Shown in pieces: positions 30,845 through 40,403 of a stretch of 64,000 nucleotides of DNA. The DNA comes from Clostridiales bacterium (GTDB lineage Bacteria > Bacillota > Clostridia > Oscillospirales > UBA644), in NCBI GenBank assembly GCA_016281915.1, contig JAEEJO010000045.1, positions 1-64,000 on the forward strand. The letters are read 5' to 3'. A program made the translations under genes and the position numbers. Numbering within the stretch: the stretch's first letter is position 1; every line of letters starts with the position of its first letter. Below the pieces are notes generated by a model that was not told the DNA's origin, did no database searches, and was given only the letters and a program-made list of their open reading frames with translations.

Positions 30845-33016
30845 TTATATAAGCTTTGTTTGCGACGGCGATTCATCCTCTTTAAGGAAGGAACCTGCCG
30901 CAGGAATATTCTTGGTTCTGTATTTATTCGGCTTTTCAAACATTCCCTCTTCATATAACACTACGTCGGAAAGAATGCTTTTTGCTTTGAGCGTCATAAC
31001 GTTCACGCCGGCAGTGTTTTTTGTTGATTTTGCGCTTATTGCGCCGCTGTCTACAATGAGGCATCTGCCGTTGGAGGATGTTAAGACGAAAAGTTTTTCT
31101 TCCGTAACGGCGAAAAATGCAACAAGGGGCGACGCGTCGGAATATGCGTTTATGAGCTTTTTACGGTTTGTTTTTGTTTCATACGATGCCATTTCTATTT
31201 TCGCGCACTTTCCGTTTTCGAAAAATGCAAGGATATATCCTTTGTAATCAGTTGTGGCTGTGATGAAAACAGGCGTTTCACCGCTGTCCATTCCGAGTTT
31301 CTGCGGCAGAAAATCTCCCAGAACGGACGTTCTTGAGTCGTCAAAGTCGCATACGCGTGCTTTATAGACCTGATACTTGTCGGTAAAAATCAAAAGATTT
31401 GATAGATTTGTTGCCTCAAAGGTGAAGCGTATCTCGTCGCCTTCCTTAAGCTTGTGATCTCCGGACATCCTCAGCGACTGCGCGGTTATTTTTTTGAAGT
31501 ATCCCGCGGCAGTCATGAAAACGGTTACGGGATAATCTTCCGCAGTTTCCTCTTCTTCAGGCTCTTCGATCTCGTCTTCGTATAAAAGAGCTGTCTTGCG
31601 GGGCTTGCCGTATTTTTTCATTATCTGAGTAAGCTGGTCTATGATAACTTTTTTCAGCTTTGCGGGGGAATTGAGCGTGTTCTGCATATCCTCCGCAGCT
31701 TTTTTCAGCTTTTCGATTTCGGCAGTCTTGTTTAAGATATATTCTCTGTTGAGATTTCTCAGCTTTATCTCGGCAACGAATTCTGCCTGTATCTCATCTA
31801 TGCCGAACCCGATCATGAGGTTGGGAACTACCTCGTCTTCTTCCTCCGTTTCACGGACGATCTTTATCGCCTTGTCAATGTCAAGAAGAATTTTCTGAAG
31901 ACCGAGCAGAAGGTGAAGCCTGTCATTGGTTTTCTGAATATCATAAAACAGGCCGCGTTTGATGCATTCGGTTCTGAAAGCTATCCATTCGCTGAGTATT
32001 TCTTTTATACCCATCGTTTTCGGTCTTCCGCCGATCAGGATATTGAAATTCGCTGCAAAAGAATCTTCAAGAGGTGTCATTTTGAAGAGACGCTGCATAA
32101 GCTTGTCCGGGTCTGCTCCGCGTTTGAGATCTATTGCTATTTTCATACCGTTTATATCGGTCTCGTCACGGATATACGACGCTTCTTTTATTTTGCCGGT
32201 CTTTACAAGATCAACAACTTTATCTATTATTGCCTCAACAGTTGTTGAAAACGGTATTTCGGTTATTTCTATGCAGTTCGCCTTTTTATCGTATGAGTAT
32301 TTAGCCCTGACTTTGAATGATCCTACGCCTGTCTCATATATCTGTCTGAGCTGCTCACGGTCGTAGATAAGATATCCTCCCGTTGTGAAATCAGGCGCTG
32401 TAAGGGTAAGCATTATATTGTGATCGGGATTTTTTATCAGCTCTATCGTTGTCTGGCATATCTCGTTGAGATTAAACGAACATATCGTGCTCGCCATACC
32501 TACCGCAATACCCTGATTCGGGTTGACAAGTATATTCGGGAACGTTGTAGGCAGAAGCGTGGGCTCTTTCATTGTGCCGTCATAATTATCAACAAAATCT
32601 ACAACGTCTTTATCTATATCGGCAAAAATTTCCGCACATACAGGGTCAAGCTTTGCCTCGGTATATCTCGGGGCGGCAAACGCCATATCTCTTGAATAAT
32701 GCTTGCCGAAATTTCCTTTTGACTCAACGAGCGGAAGTATCAGAGCATCATGTCCTCTTGTAAGACGCACCATTGTTTCGTATATCGCCATATCACCGTG
32801 CGGGTTCAGACGCATGGTTTGACCGACGATGTTCGCACTCTTCGTTTTTACTCCGTTCAGAAGCCCCATTTTATACATTGTATAAAGTAGCTTTCTGTGT
32901 GACGGCTTGAAACCGTCTATTTCCGGAATCGCGCGCGATACGATGACGCTCATCGTATAGGGCATATAGTTTTCTTCAAGTGTCCGTGTTATGGGCTGTT
33001 CTGTCTGATTCTGCAT
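30845..33016 (-). CDS. Type IIA topoisomerase subunit A (topoisomerase IV ParC-like)
   Basis: The 723-residue protein has the catalytic Tyr118 in AAPRYTEAK, the HRKLLYTMYKMG region and the QTMRLNPHGDMAIYETMVR segment that forms the quinolone pocket. With the B subunit encoded upstream it cuts and rejoins both DNA strands, relaxing or decatenating chromosomes. The position equal to GyrA Ser83 is Met here. A coiled region at about 420-460 and a short C-terminal beta-propeller-like part (from about 490) are present. The length and sequence fit the divergent clostridial ParC-like group, so gyrase activity is less likely. It is the last gene of the smc operon. Confidence 0.88.
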   Translation of the reverse strand: MQNQTEQPITRTLEENYMPYTMSVIVSRAIPEIDGFKPSHRKLLYTMYKMGLLNGVKTKSANIVGQTMRLNPHGDMAIYETMVRLTRGHDALILPLVESKGNFGKHYSRDMAFAAPRYTEAKLDPVCAEIFADIDKDVVDFVDNYDGTMKEPTLLPTTFPNILVNPNQGIAVGMASTICSFNLNEICQTTIELIKNPDHNIMLTLTAPDFTTGGYLIYDREQLRQIYETGVGSFKVRAKYSYDKKANCIEITEIPFSTTVEAIIDKVVDLVKTGKIKEASYIRDETDINGMKIAIDLKRGADPDKLMQRLFKMTPLEDSFAANFNILIGGRPKTMGIKEILSEWIAFRTECIKRGLFYDIQKTNDRLHLLLGLQKILLDIDKAIKIVRETEEEDEVVPNLMIGFGIDEIQAEFVAEIKLRNLNREYILNKTAEIEKLKKAAEDMQNTLNSPAKLKKVIIDQLTQIMKKYGKPRKTALLYEDEIEEPEEEETAEDYPVTVFMTAAGYFKKITAQSLRMSGDHKLKEGDEIRFTFEATNLSNLLIFTDKYQVYKARVCDFDDSRTSVLGDFLPQKLGMDSGETPVFITATTDYKGYILAFFENGKCAKIEMASYETKTNRKKLINAYSDASPLVAFFAVTEEKLFVLTSSNGRCLIVDSGAISAKSTKNTAGVNVMTLKAKSILSDVVLYEEGMFEKPNKYRTKNIPAAGSFLKEDESPSQTKLI

Positions 33017-33042
33017 GTCTTCTCCTAAATAAATAATAACAT

Positions 33043-33693
33043 TTATAAGCTTTCGATAATTCCGTAAACGTCTTGAGCAGTTTCTGCAAAAAGGACTGCG
33101 CCGGCGTTTTCAAGCTCTTCTTTGCTGCCGTGTCCGTAAAGAACACAGATACAGTCGATCCCGTTTTCTTTTGCGCCGATAAGATCGTGCTTTCTGTCTC
33201 CTACCATCACGGCGAGATTTTTGTCCTTTATTCCGAGAGCAGAAACGGCGTTGCCTATAATATCCGCTTTTACTTCATCCGTTCTTTTCAGGTCGCTTCC
33301 GCATACTTCGGTAAAGTATTTTTTCAAACCGAAATGTTCAAGCACTCGCAGCGTAGCCGGAAGCGGCTTGAGCGTTGCCACCGCAAGAGTGTACCCGTCA
33401 GAATAAAGGCGTGAAAGAAGATCCTCAACGCCCGGATAAACGTGATTTTCAAAAATGCCTTTCGGGTTGAAGTATTCCCTGAAAAGACGTATCGCCTCAG
33501 TGGCTTTTTCTTCCGATAACCCGAAATATTCCTTATACGCCTGAGAAAGCGGCGCACCGATAAACGACGGAAGAATTGATTCGTTGTAATCTTTGATCCC
33601 GAGTTTTTCCAGAGAGTATTTTACCGAGTTTACGATTCCCTGCTGCGGTTCGGTGAGCGTTCCGTCAAGGTCAAAAAGTATATATTTTTTCAT
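33043..33693 (-). CDS. HAD-superfamily hydrolase (phosphoglycolate phosphatase-like)
   Basis: This 216-residue protein has DLDGTL near the N-terminus (nucleophile Asp and general acid Asp), a Lys in TLKPLPATLRVLEHFGL, and the metal site MVGDRKHDLIGAKENG. It is a GmhB/PGP-type small-molecule phosphatase, with the substrate unknown; phosphoglycolate from DNA end repair is one possibility. It lies between the two topoisomerase subunit genes (gaps 26 and 8 nt), so it is expressed with them. Confidence 0.88.
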   Translation of the reverse strand: MKKYILFDLDGTLTEPQQGIVNSVKYSLEKLGIKDYNESILPSFIGAPLSQAYKEYFGLSEEKATEAIRLFREYFNPKGIFENHVYPGVEDLLSRLYSDGYTLAVATLKPLPATLRVLEHFGLKKYFTEVCGSDLKRTDEVKADIIGNAVSALGIKDKNLAVMVGDRKHDLIGAKENGIDCICVLYGHGSKEELENAGAVLFAETAQDVYGIIESL

Positions 33694-33701
33694 GTGTTCT
33701 G

Positions 33702-35687
33702 TTATGAAAGGTCTGCAAGCTCAAGATACTTCGGACCGTTTTCTTCGATAAAAAGTTTTCTTGCCTCAAGGTCGTTGCCAAGAAGGGTGTTGAACATGAT
33801 GTATGTAGGTCCTTCGTCTTCGGGCATTACTTTTATAAGCTTTCTTGTCGCGGGGTCCATAGTCGTGAGCTTCATCATTTCAGGATCATTTTCGCCAAGA
33901 CCCTTTGATCTCTGGACAGAATATTTGCCGTTGATTTTCGAAACGATATCGTTTTTCTCTCTGTCTGTATACGCAAACATCGTCTTATCTTTTGCCGTTA
34001 TCTCATAAAGAGGAGATTCCGCGATATACACCTTGCCTTCGGCAATAAGAGAGGGGGTAAGCCTGTAGAGCATTGCAAGAATAAGCGTTCTTATCTGATA
34101 TCCGTCTTCGTCGGCATCGGTACAGATTATTATTTTGTGAAAACGCAGCCCGTCCGGATTGAATTCCGCAAGCGGCTTTCCGTGAGCTGAAATCTCTATG
34201 CCGCATCCGAGCACCTTTATCAGATCTGTGATGATCTCGCTTTTCAGGATTTTTGCATAATCGGCTTTCAGACAGTTCAGAATTTTGCCTCTGACAGGCA
34301 TGATAGCCTGAAATTCAGCCATTCTTGCAAGTTTTACCGAACCGAGAGCAGAGTCGCCCTCAACGATGTAAAGCTCTCTTTCTGCGGGGTTTTTCGAACG
34401 GCAGTCAACAAATTTTTCTACTCTGTTGGCTATGTCCATCTCGCTCGTAAGCTTCTTTTTGATGGAAAGCCTGTTTTTTTCGGCGTTTTCTCTGCTTCGC
34501 TTGTTGATGAGCACCTGATCGGCGATCTTATCTGCTTCCTGTTTGTTTTCAATAAAATATACTTCGAGCGAGTGCTTGAGAAATTCCGTCATGCACTCCT
34601 GAATAAACTTGTTGTTTATCGCCTTTTTCGTCTGGTTTTCATAAGAAGTGATCGTTGACTGCGAGTTTGAGATCAGAGCAAGACAGTCGGAAATATCCAC
34701 GAACGTGATCTTTGACTCATTTTTAAGATATTTGTTGTTTTGCTTCAGATATGCGTCTATCGCGTGAACAAATGCGCTTTTTACTGCCTTATCCGGAGAA
34801 CCGCCGTATTCAAGAAAACTTGAATTGTGATAATATTCAAGCATCTGTTTTGTGTTGGTAAAGCAGAAAACAACGTTCAGCCTGACTTTGTATTCCGGCT
34901 TGTCTTCACGGTCTCTGCCCTTGCGGTCGGCGGCAAAATTCCGGATGGACGTCATAGCGTCAACGCCGACGCACTCTTCAAGATATCCCTCTATGCCGTT
35001 TTCGTAAAGATAAGTTTCTTCTTCAAAAGAGCCTTTTTCATTCTGAAATCTGAGAATTATAGTGAGTCCCGCATTGCATACGGCCTGCTTTTTCACCGTT
35101 TCGGAAAAGTATTCGCGCGGAATGTTGATATCCGTGAAAACGTCTCTGTCCGGACGCCATTTTATTCTTGAACCCGAGGCGTGATTGCTTTCCGCTTTGC
35201 CAAGCTGCTCTTCTTTATTCTTTTTTACCGGTTTGCCTTTTTTGAACTGCAGATTATAAGAATACTCTCCGTTGTATATCTCAGCCTCCATATACTCTGA
35301 TGCATACTGCGTTGCGCAAAGACCGAGTCCGTTAAGACCGAGAGAATATTCGTAGCTGCCCGACGTATCGTTGTCGTATTTTCCGCCTGCATACATTTCA
35401 CAGAAAAGAAGTTCCCAGTTATATGCCTTTTCCTTCTCGTTCCAGTCAACCGGAACCCCTCTGCCGAAGTCTTTGACTTCAATGCTGCCTTCGTTGAAAA
35501 CGGTGACGATGATCTTTTTGCCGTATCCTTCCTTGAATTCGTCTATGGAATTTGAAAGGATCTCGAAAAAAGCATGCTCGCAGCCTTCAAGTCCGTCAGA
35601 ACCGAATATAACGGAAGGGCGCAGACGGACCCTGTCGGCACCTTTCAGAGATTTTATACTGTTGTCGTCATATGTTTTCTTCGCCAA
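33702..35687 (-). CDS. Type IIA topoisomerase subunit B (topoisomerase IV ParE-like)
   Basis: The 661-residue ATPase subunit has the GHKL site in EILSNSIDEF and DFGRGVPV, the ATP lid GLNGLGLCATQ, and the TOPRIM motifs EGDSALGSVKLAR and CTDADEDG. It drives strand passage for the ParC-like subunit downstream. The first 40 residues resemble both GyrB and ParE, but the pairing with a ParC-like subunit and the absence of gyrA/gyrB nearby support topoisomerase IV. It begins 2 nt after the ftsY stop. Confidence 0.88.
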   Translation of the reverse strand: MAKKTYDDNSIKSLKGADRVRLRPSVIFGSDGLEGCEHAFFEILSNSIDEFKEGYGKKIIVTVFNEGSIEVKDFGRGVPVDWNEKEKAYNWELLFCEMYAGGKYDNDTSGSYEYSLGLNGLGLCATQYASEYMEAEIYNGEYSYNLQFKKGKPVKKNKEEQLGKAESNHASGSRIKWRPDRDVFTDINIPREYFSETVKKQAVCNAGLTIILRFQNEKGSFEEETYLYENGIEGYLEECVGVDAMTSIRNFAADRKGRDREDKPEYKVRLNVVFCFTNTKQMLEYYHNSSFLEYGGSPDKAVKSAFVHAIDAYLKQNNKYLKNESKITFVDISDCLALISNSQSTITSYENQTKKAINNKFIQECMTEFLKHSLEVYFIENKQEADKIADQVLINKRSRENAEKNRLSIKKKLTSEMDIANRVEKFVDCRSKNPAERELYIVEGDSALGSVKLARMAEFQAIMPVRGKILNCLKADYAKILKSEIITDLIKVLGCGIEISAHGKPLAEFNPDGLRFHKIIICTDADEDGYQIRTLILAMLYRLTPSLIAEGKVYIAESPLYEITAKDKTMFAYTDREKNDIVSKINGKYSVQRSKGLGENDPEMMKLTTMDPATRKLIKVMPEDEGPTYIMFNTLLGNDLEARKLFIEENGPKYLELADLS

Positions 35688-35689
35688 AA

Positions 35690-36607
35690 TCAGTTTTCCT
35701 CCATATCAAGCAGTGCGTTTGCGAACGAAACCGGAACAAACGGCTGCAAATCGTCTATTTTTTCTCCGACTCCTATAAGCTTTATGGGCACCTGCGCAAT
35801 ATCTCTTACCGCTATCGTAACGCCGCCTTTTGCGGTGCCGTCAAGTTTTGTTAATACAACGCCGGTAACAGACGTTGCTTCTTTGAAATCTTTTGCCTGA
35901 ACGATGGCGTTTTGCCCCGTTGTTGCGTCAAGAACAAGAAGTATTTCTTTATCTGCATCGGGAAGATCTTTTGAAACGACTCTCGTTATTTTTGAAAGCT
36001 CATCCATAAGTCCCTTTTTGTTGTGAAGCCTTCCTGCCGTGTCGCAGATTACCACGTCAGCCTCTCTTGCCTTTGCGGCCTGGATAGCGTCGTATACTAC
36101 CGAAGCGGGGTCGGAACCGTCTTTATGCTTTACGATATCTATATCCGCTCTTTCCGCCCAGATCTCTATCTGCTCTATGGCTGCCGCTCTGAACGTATCT
36201 GCCGCGGCGATTATAACTTTCTTTCCCTGGTGCTTCAGAAGATTTGCAAGTTTGCCTATCGTTGTCGTTTTTCCTACGCCGTTTACGCCAACAACAACTA
36301 TTACCGAAGGCTTTGTGCTTATGTGAAGCTCGTTGTCTCCGGTCATCTTTTCCGCGATTATATCCCTGAGAACCGTTTTCAGCTTCTGCGAGTCTTCTAT
36401 CTTCTCAAGTTTTGCCCGTTTTTTGAGCTCTTCTATTATTCCTTCGGCAGTCTCATATCCAACGTCCGAAAGCAGAAGAAGTTCGAGAAGCTCGTCAAGA
36501 AACTCTTCATCCACTTTTCTGAATGTGGCAAATATGCCGTTAAGACCGTTTTGAATGCTTTCTCTGGTTTTTGTAAGACCGGCCTTGATTTTTTCAAAAA
36601 ATCCCAT
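35690..36607 (-). CDS. ftsY: Signal recognition particle receptor FtsY
   Basis: The 305-residue SRP receptor GTPase targets ribosomes making membrane proteins. GTPase motifs are visible: GVNGVGKTTTIGKLA (G1), DTFRAAAIEQ, DTAGRLHNK (G3) and TKLDGTAKGG (G4). The N-terminal acidic A domain is absent, as is common in Gram-positive bacteria. It lies 18 nt after smc, the usual order, and 2 nt before the parE-like gene. Confidence 0.97.
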   Translation of the reverse strand: MGFFEKIKAGLTKTRESIQNGLNGIFATFRKVDEEFLDELLELLLLSDVGYETAEGIIEELKKRAKLEKIEDSQKLKTVLRDIIAEKMTGDNELHISTKPSVIVVVGVNGVGKTTTIGKLANLLKHQGKKVIIAAADTFRAAAIEQIEIWAERADIDIVKHKDGSDPASVVYDAIQAAKAREADVVICDTAGRLHNKKGLMDELSKITRVVSKDLPDADKEILLVLDATTGQNAIVQAKDFKEATSVTGVVLTKLDGTAKGGVTIAVRDIAQVPIKLIGVGEKIDDLQPFVPVSFANALLDMEEN

Positions 36608-36625
36608 TATTTCCTCCTTCGGCCG

Positions 36626-39600
36626 CTATTCATCGTTTTCTGCGGCTTCGGTTATATCTATGGTAAGTATCTTTGAGATACCCTTTTCGCGCATCGTTAC
36701 GCCGTAAAGTCTGTCTGCAGCCTCCATCGAGCCACGTCTGTGAGTGATAAGAAGGAACTGCGTTGTATCCGCAAACCCGCGAAGATACTGCGCATATCTT
36801 GTTACGTTAACGTCGTCAAGCGCCGACTCGATCTCGTCAAGAAGACAGAACGGGGACGGACGCACTTTCATAAGCGCAAAATAAAGCGCGATCGCGGTAA
36901 GAGACTGCTCGCCGCCCGAAAGCGATGACAGGTGCTTTATTACCTTTCCGGGAGGCGCAACGTAAATATCAACGCCCGAACCGAGCGGATCGTCCGGTTC
37001 CGTAAGTGTCAGCTTTGCTGTTCCGCCGCCGAAAAGCTCTCTGAATACCTGAACAAACGCTTCGTTAATCTTTTTGAATTCGGTCTCAAAAATAACCGTC
37101 ATCTCTTTTACAAGCTGCTCTATTATTTTTTCAAGCGATTCTTTTGATGAAATCAGATCGTTTGTCTGCTGTTCGAGAGAGTCGTGGCGCTGTTTGACCT
37201 GCGCAAACTCTTCTATCGCTTCAACGTTCACGCTGCCAAGAGCCTTTATCTGTCCTTTAAGCTCCGAAACACGTTTGCGTGCCGAGTCGATATCATCGGG
37301 AACATTGTCTTTTGCAAACTGTTCGGCATCTGTCATGGTCATCTCATATTCATCCCAGATTTTAGATGAAACAGAGTCTATCTCGGTTTTGAGAGACGTC
37401 TTTTTGATCGTTATTCTTTCAGCCTCTCTGCCCAGACGATCCTTGTTTGCAAAGTATTTCTTTTCTTCTTCAAACAGCGAGTTCTTTTCTGCCTCAACAG
37501 CCGTTCTCTTTTCGTTTTCGGCGGCTATGGCGGCTGCCTTTTCTTCCGCTTCAAAACGCACACGGGCAAGGTCTTCCGTTTTTTCAAGAGCTGTTTTTCT
37601 GAATTTTTCGATATCCGAAAGAATCGAGTCGATGTCGTTTTTCAGCTTGGCGGCAAGAGCCTCGCCTTCTTTTCTGCGCTCTTCAAGACGTTTTATGATA
37701 TCTGCGATATTTTCGATATCCTTCATCTTTTCAAGCTTTTGCATGTCTTTTTCATGAAGACGCGAAGAGATCTCTTCCTGAATCTTTGCAAGGGCTTCAT
37801 GCTTTTCATCAAGGTCGGATATCTCTTTTTGCTTTTCGTCGATAAGCAAAAGCTTTGTTTCAAGCTCTGCCTTTATCTCTTCAAGTTCGGCAATGGTACT
37901 TTCTTTTTCGGCGGTATTTCCGGATATGCTGTTTTCAAACGTTCTTATCTGTTCGGAAATATTGAAAATATACTGCTCGGAATGCTCGACCTCTGCTTTT
38001 ATCCTTATATGCTCGTCACTTACAGCCTGATTTTCCGCAACCAGTCCGTCAAGGGCAGCCTGTGCCGAAGCAAGGTCGGAAGTTATGGCTTTGAGCTTCT
38101 GCTCTTTTTCCTTCAGCTGCTCTTCAAGCCCTGCTATCTCTGTTTCAAGCTTTTTTATCTCGTTTGTTCTGCTTAAAATGCCCGTGTTTTTACCGACGGA
38201 ACCGCCGGTGAGCGAACCGCCCGGGTTCACTACCTGTCCGTCAAGCGTTACTACCTTGAATGAGTATTTGTTTGCTCTGGCGATATCCGTGGCGTCGTCG
38301 ATCGTTTCAACTATAACCGTTCTGCCAAGCAGCTGCTCTATAATACCTTTGTATTTTTCTCCGTATTCTATCAGATCCGAGGCGATCCCTCTGTATCCCC
38401 GCGCGCCGCGAAGACTTGAAGGGTCGAGCTTTCTTCCAGTTATCGTGGAAAGCGGCAGAAACGTTGCTCTGCCGAGGTTCTTTGATTTAAGATAGTAAAT
38501 GCAGTCTTTTGCGGAGCGCTCATTTTCGGTTATGATATTCTGTATCGCCGCGCCGAGAGCGATTTCGGTCGCCGTTGCGTATTCCGGATCAACCTTTATT
38601 ACCGAAGCGACCGTTCCGTGTACGCCTGAAAGAACGCCGCGTGACGCCTCGTTCATAACGCTTTTTACGCTTCCCGAAAAGCCCTCGTAATGCTTTTCCA
38701 TGTCTTCAAACATGGCTTTTCTGCTTTTCTTTTCCGAAACGCCGAATTTAAGAGTATTATATTCGCTGTTTACCGTCTCAAGCTTCTTCTTGGCCCCTGC
38801 GACCTTCATGGAATATCCGTTGAAGATATTCTTATTGTCTTCAAGCGTTTTTTCAAGCTCTTCAAGCCTCTGTCTGCCTGATTCTTTACCTTTTTTAAGG
38901 GACTCAAGACGCTCTTTGGCATCGTCAAGCTCTTTTTGCAGACTTTCGTTAGAGTCGCTCAGAGATTGCGCTTTTTCGGAGGCTCTCGCTTCGCTTACGC
39001 GAAGAGACGTTATCTCAGAAGATAAAGCGGCGTATTCACCGTTGAGCCTGCCGGAATTTTCGGCATAGTTTTTGTCGTCACCAAGCCTTGTTTCTCTTTC
39101 CTCGCATATATCCGAGATCTCTTCGTCGATTTTCTCCGTCTCTTTTTTCAGCTCTTCTGCCTTGGCTGACTGATCCTCTACCTCTTTTATTATTTCTTCG
39201 TCCGAACGACCCGCGTTCAGGATTTCTGCATTGATTCTTTCAATATCTTTCTGAGAGTGCTCTATATCGTTGTTTATAAGAAGGATCTCGGAATTTTTTT
39301 GCTGAACAAGCTCGTCGAACTGTTTGCTTTCGGTTCGCATCTGTTCTATTTTTGCGGTGAGCATTGCGATATCGTCGGCAAGCTGCTCCATCTTATTTTC
39401 GCATCTGAGAATCTCTGCGTCGTTTTTTTCGGTCGATTCATTGAGCGCGGCTTCCGTTTTTTCTATTTCCGCAAGCTCCTGTGTGAAACGGGCAAGATCG
39501 GAAAGCCAAAGCGATATTTCGAGCTTTTTCTTTTCGTCAAAAAGCTCGATATATTTTCTTGCTTTTTTTGCCTGCTGTTCAAGGGGTCCGAGTCTGTCGG

Positions 39601-40195
39601 AAAGTTCGGCGATAATATCCGAAAGACGCACGATATTATCCTGCGTTGCGGCAAGCTTTCGCTCGCTTTCCTCTTTCTTGAATCTGTATTTCGCTATGCC
39701 CGCCGCTTCTTCGAAAACGGTCCTTCTGTCAGTGCTTTTTGCAGAAATTATTTCCGTTACCGAGCCCTGACCGATTATTGAATAGCCTGTTCTTCCCAGA
39801 CCTGTGTCGCGAAAAAGATCATGTATGTCTTTCAGACGGACGTTTTGCCTGTTTATAAAATATTCGCTTTCACCCGAACGGTAATATCTTCTTGAAATCA
39901 CAACTTCGGAATAAGCTTCCGGCAGCGCGCCGTCGCTGTTGTCGAGCGTAAGCGATACTTCCGCAAAGCCGAGAGGACGGCGTGACTGAGTGCCGTCGAA
40001 TATTACGTCTTCCATTTTAACGCCGCGAAGAGTTCTCGACGACGTTTCGCCCATGACCCAGCGTATCGCATCTGCAATATTGCTCTTACCGCTTCCGTTC
40101 GGACCGACGATCGCCGTTATACCCGAACTGAAATTGATGAGCGTTTTATCGGGAAACGACTTGAATCCCGTAAGCTCAAGGCTTTTTAACTGCAT
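36626..40195 (-). CDS. smc: Chromosome segregation protein SMC
   Basis: The 1189-residue protein has the N-terminal head with Walker A GPNGSGKSN near residue 32, a coiled coil, a hinge at about 510-660 with GLAGxx-like ALGAAIQNIITE and GGSLTGGS, a second coiled coil, and the C-terminal signature LSGGEQSL and Walker B PFCLLDEIESALDD. It compacts and organises the chromosome with ScpA and ScpB, which are not in the window. I chose the ATG at 40195, which has an AGGAG site; a longer frame from 40348 would cross the promoter at 40233-40261. Confidence 0.97.
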   Translation of the reverse strand: MQLKSLELTGFKSFPDKTLINFSSGITAIVGPNGSGKSNIADAIRWVMGETSSRTLRGVKMEDVIFDGTQSRRPLGFAEVSLTLDNSDGALPEAYSEVVISRRYYRSGESEYFINRQNVRLKDIHDLFRDTGLGRTGYSIIGQGSVTEIISAKSTDRRTVFEEAAGIAKYRFKKEESERKLAATQDNIVRLSDIIAELSDRLGPLEQQAKKARKYIELFDEKKKLEISLWLSDLARFTQELAEIEKTEAALNESTEKNDAEILRCENKMEQLADDIAMLTAKIEQMRTESKQFDELVQQKNSEILLINNDIEHSQKDIERINAEILNAGRSDEEIIKEVEDQSAKAEELKKETEKIDEEISDICEERETRLGDDKNYAENSGRLNGEYAALSSEITSLRVSEARASEKAQSLSDSNESLQKELDDAKERLESLKKGKESGRQRLEELEKTLEDNKNIFNGYSMKVAGAKKKLETVNSEYNTLKFGVSEKKSRKAMFEDMEKHYEGFSGSVKSVMNEASRGVLSGVHGTVASVIKVDPEYATATEIALGAAIQNIITENERSAKDCIYYLKSKNLGRATFLPLSTITGRKLDPSSLRGARGYRGIASDLIEYGEKYKGIIEQLLGRTVIVETIDDATDIARANKYSFKVVTLDGQVVNPGGSLTGGSVGKNTGILSRTNEIKKLETEIAGLEEQLKEKEQKLKAITSDLASAQAALDGLVAENQAVSDEHIRIKAEVEHSEQYIFNISEQIRTFENSISGNTAEKESTIAELEEIKAELETKLLLIDEKQKEISDLDEKHEALAKIQEEISSRLHEKDMQKLEKMKDIENIADIIKRLEERRKEGEALAAKLKNDIDSILSDIEKFRKTALEKTEDLARVRFEAEEKAAAIAAENEKRTAVEAEKNSLFEEEKKYFANKDRLGREAERITIKKTSLKTEIDSVSSKIWDEYEMTMTDAEQFAKDNVPDDIDSARKRVSELKGQIKALGSVNVEAIEEFAQVKQRHDSLEQQTNDLISSKESLEKIIEQLVKEMTVIFETEFKKINEAFVQVFRELFGGGTAKLTLTEPDDPLGSGVDIYVAPPGKVIKHLSSLSGGEQSLTAIALYFALMKVRPSPFCLLDEIESALDDVNVTRYAQYLRGFADTTQFLLITHRRGSMEAADRLYGVTMREKGISKILTIDITEAAENDE

Positions 40196-40232
40196 ACTGT
40201 CTCCTGTTGAAATGCAACATTTTATCAGTATA

Positions 40233-40261
40233 ATTATAGCACATTTCAGCAGAAATTTCAA
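40233..40261 (-). promoter_or_regulatory. Promoter of the smc-ftsY-topoisomerase operon
   Basis: On the minus strand: TTGAAA (40261-40256), 17 nt, TATAAT (40238-40233), about 40 nt before the smc ATG. Confidence 0.8.
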
Positions 40262-40403
40262 CCGCATAATGATAAAATTCCCGTGAAATTTAAGATTCTG
40301 ATAAAAAAAACGGCTTTTCAGTGCGCAAAACGGAACTATTATGCGCAATTGTCGTCTAAAAAGACAAACACATGTGGATATATGATTTTATGGAGGCATA
40401 AAA

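Noticed and set aside
37074-37757. A 227-codon plus-strand open frame rich in Ser and Phe
   Set aside because: It is antisense to the smc coiled coil. Ser/Phe-rich frames are the usual mirror of Lys/Glu-rich helices.
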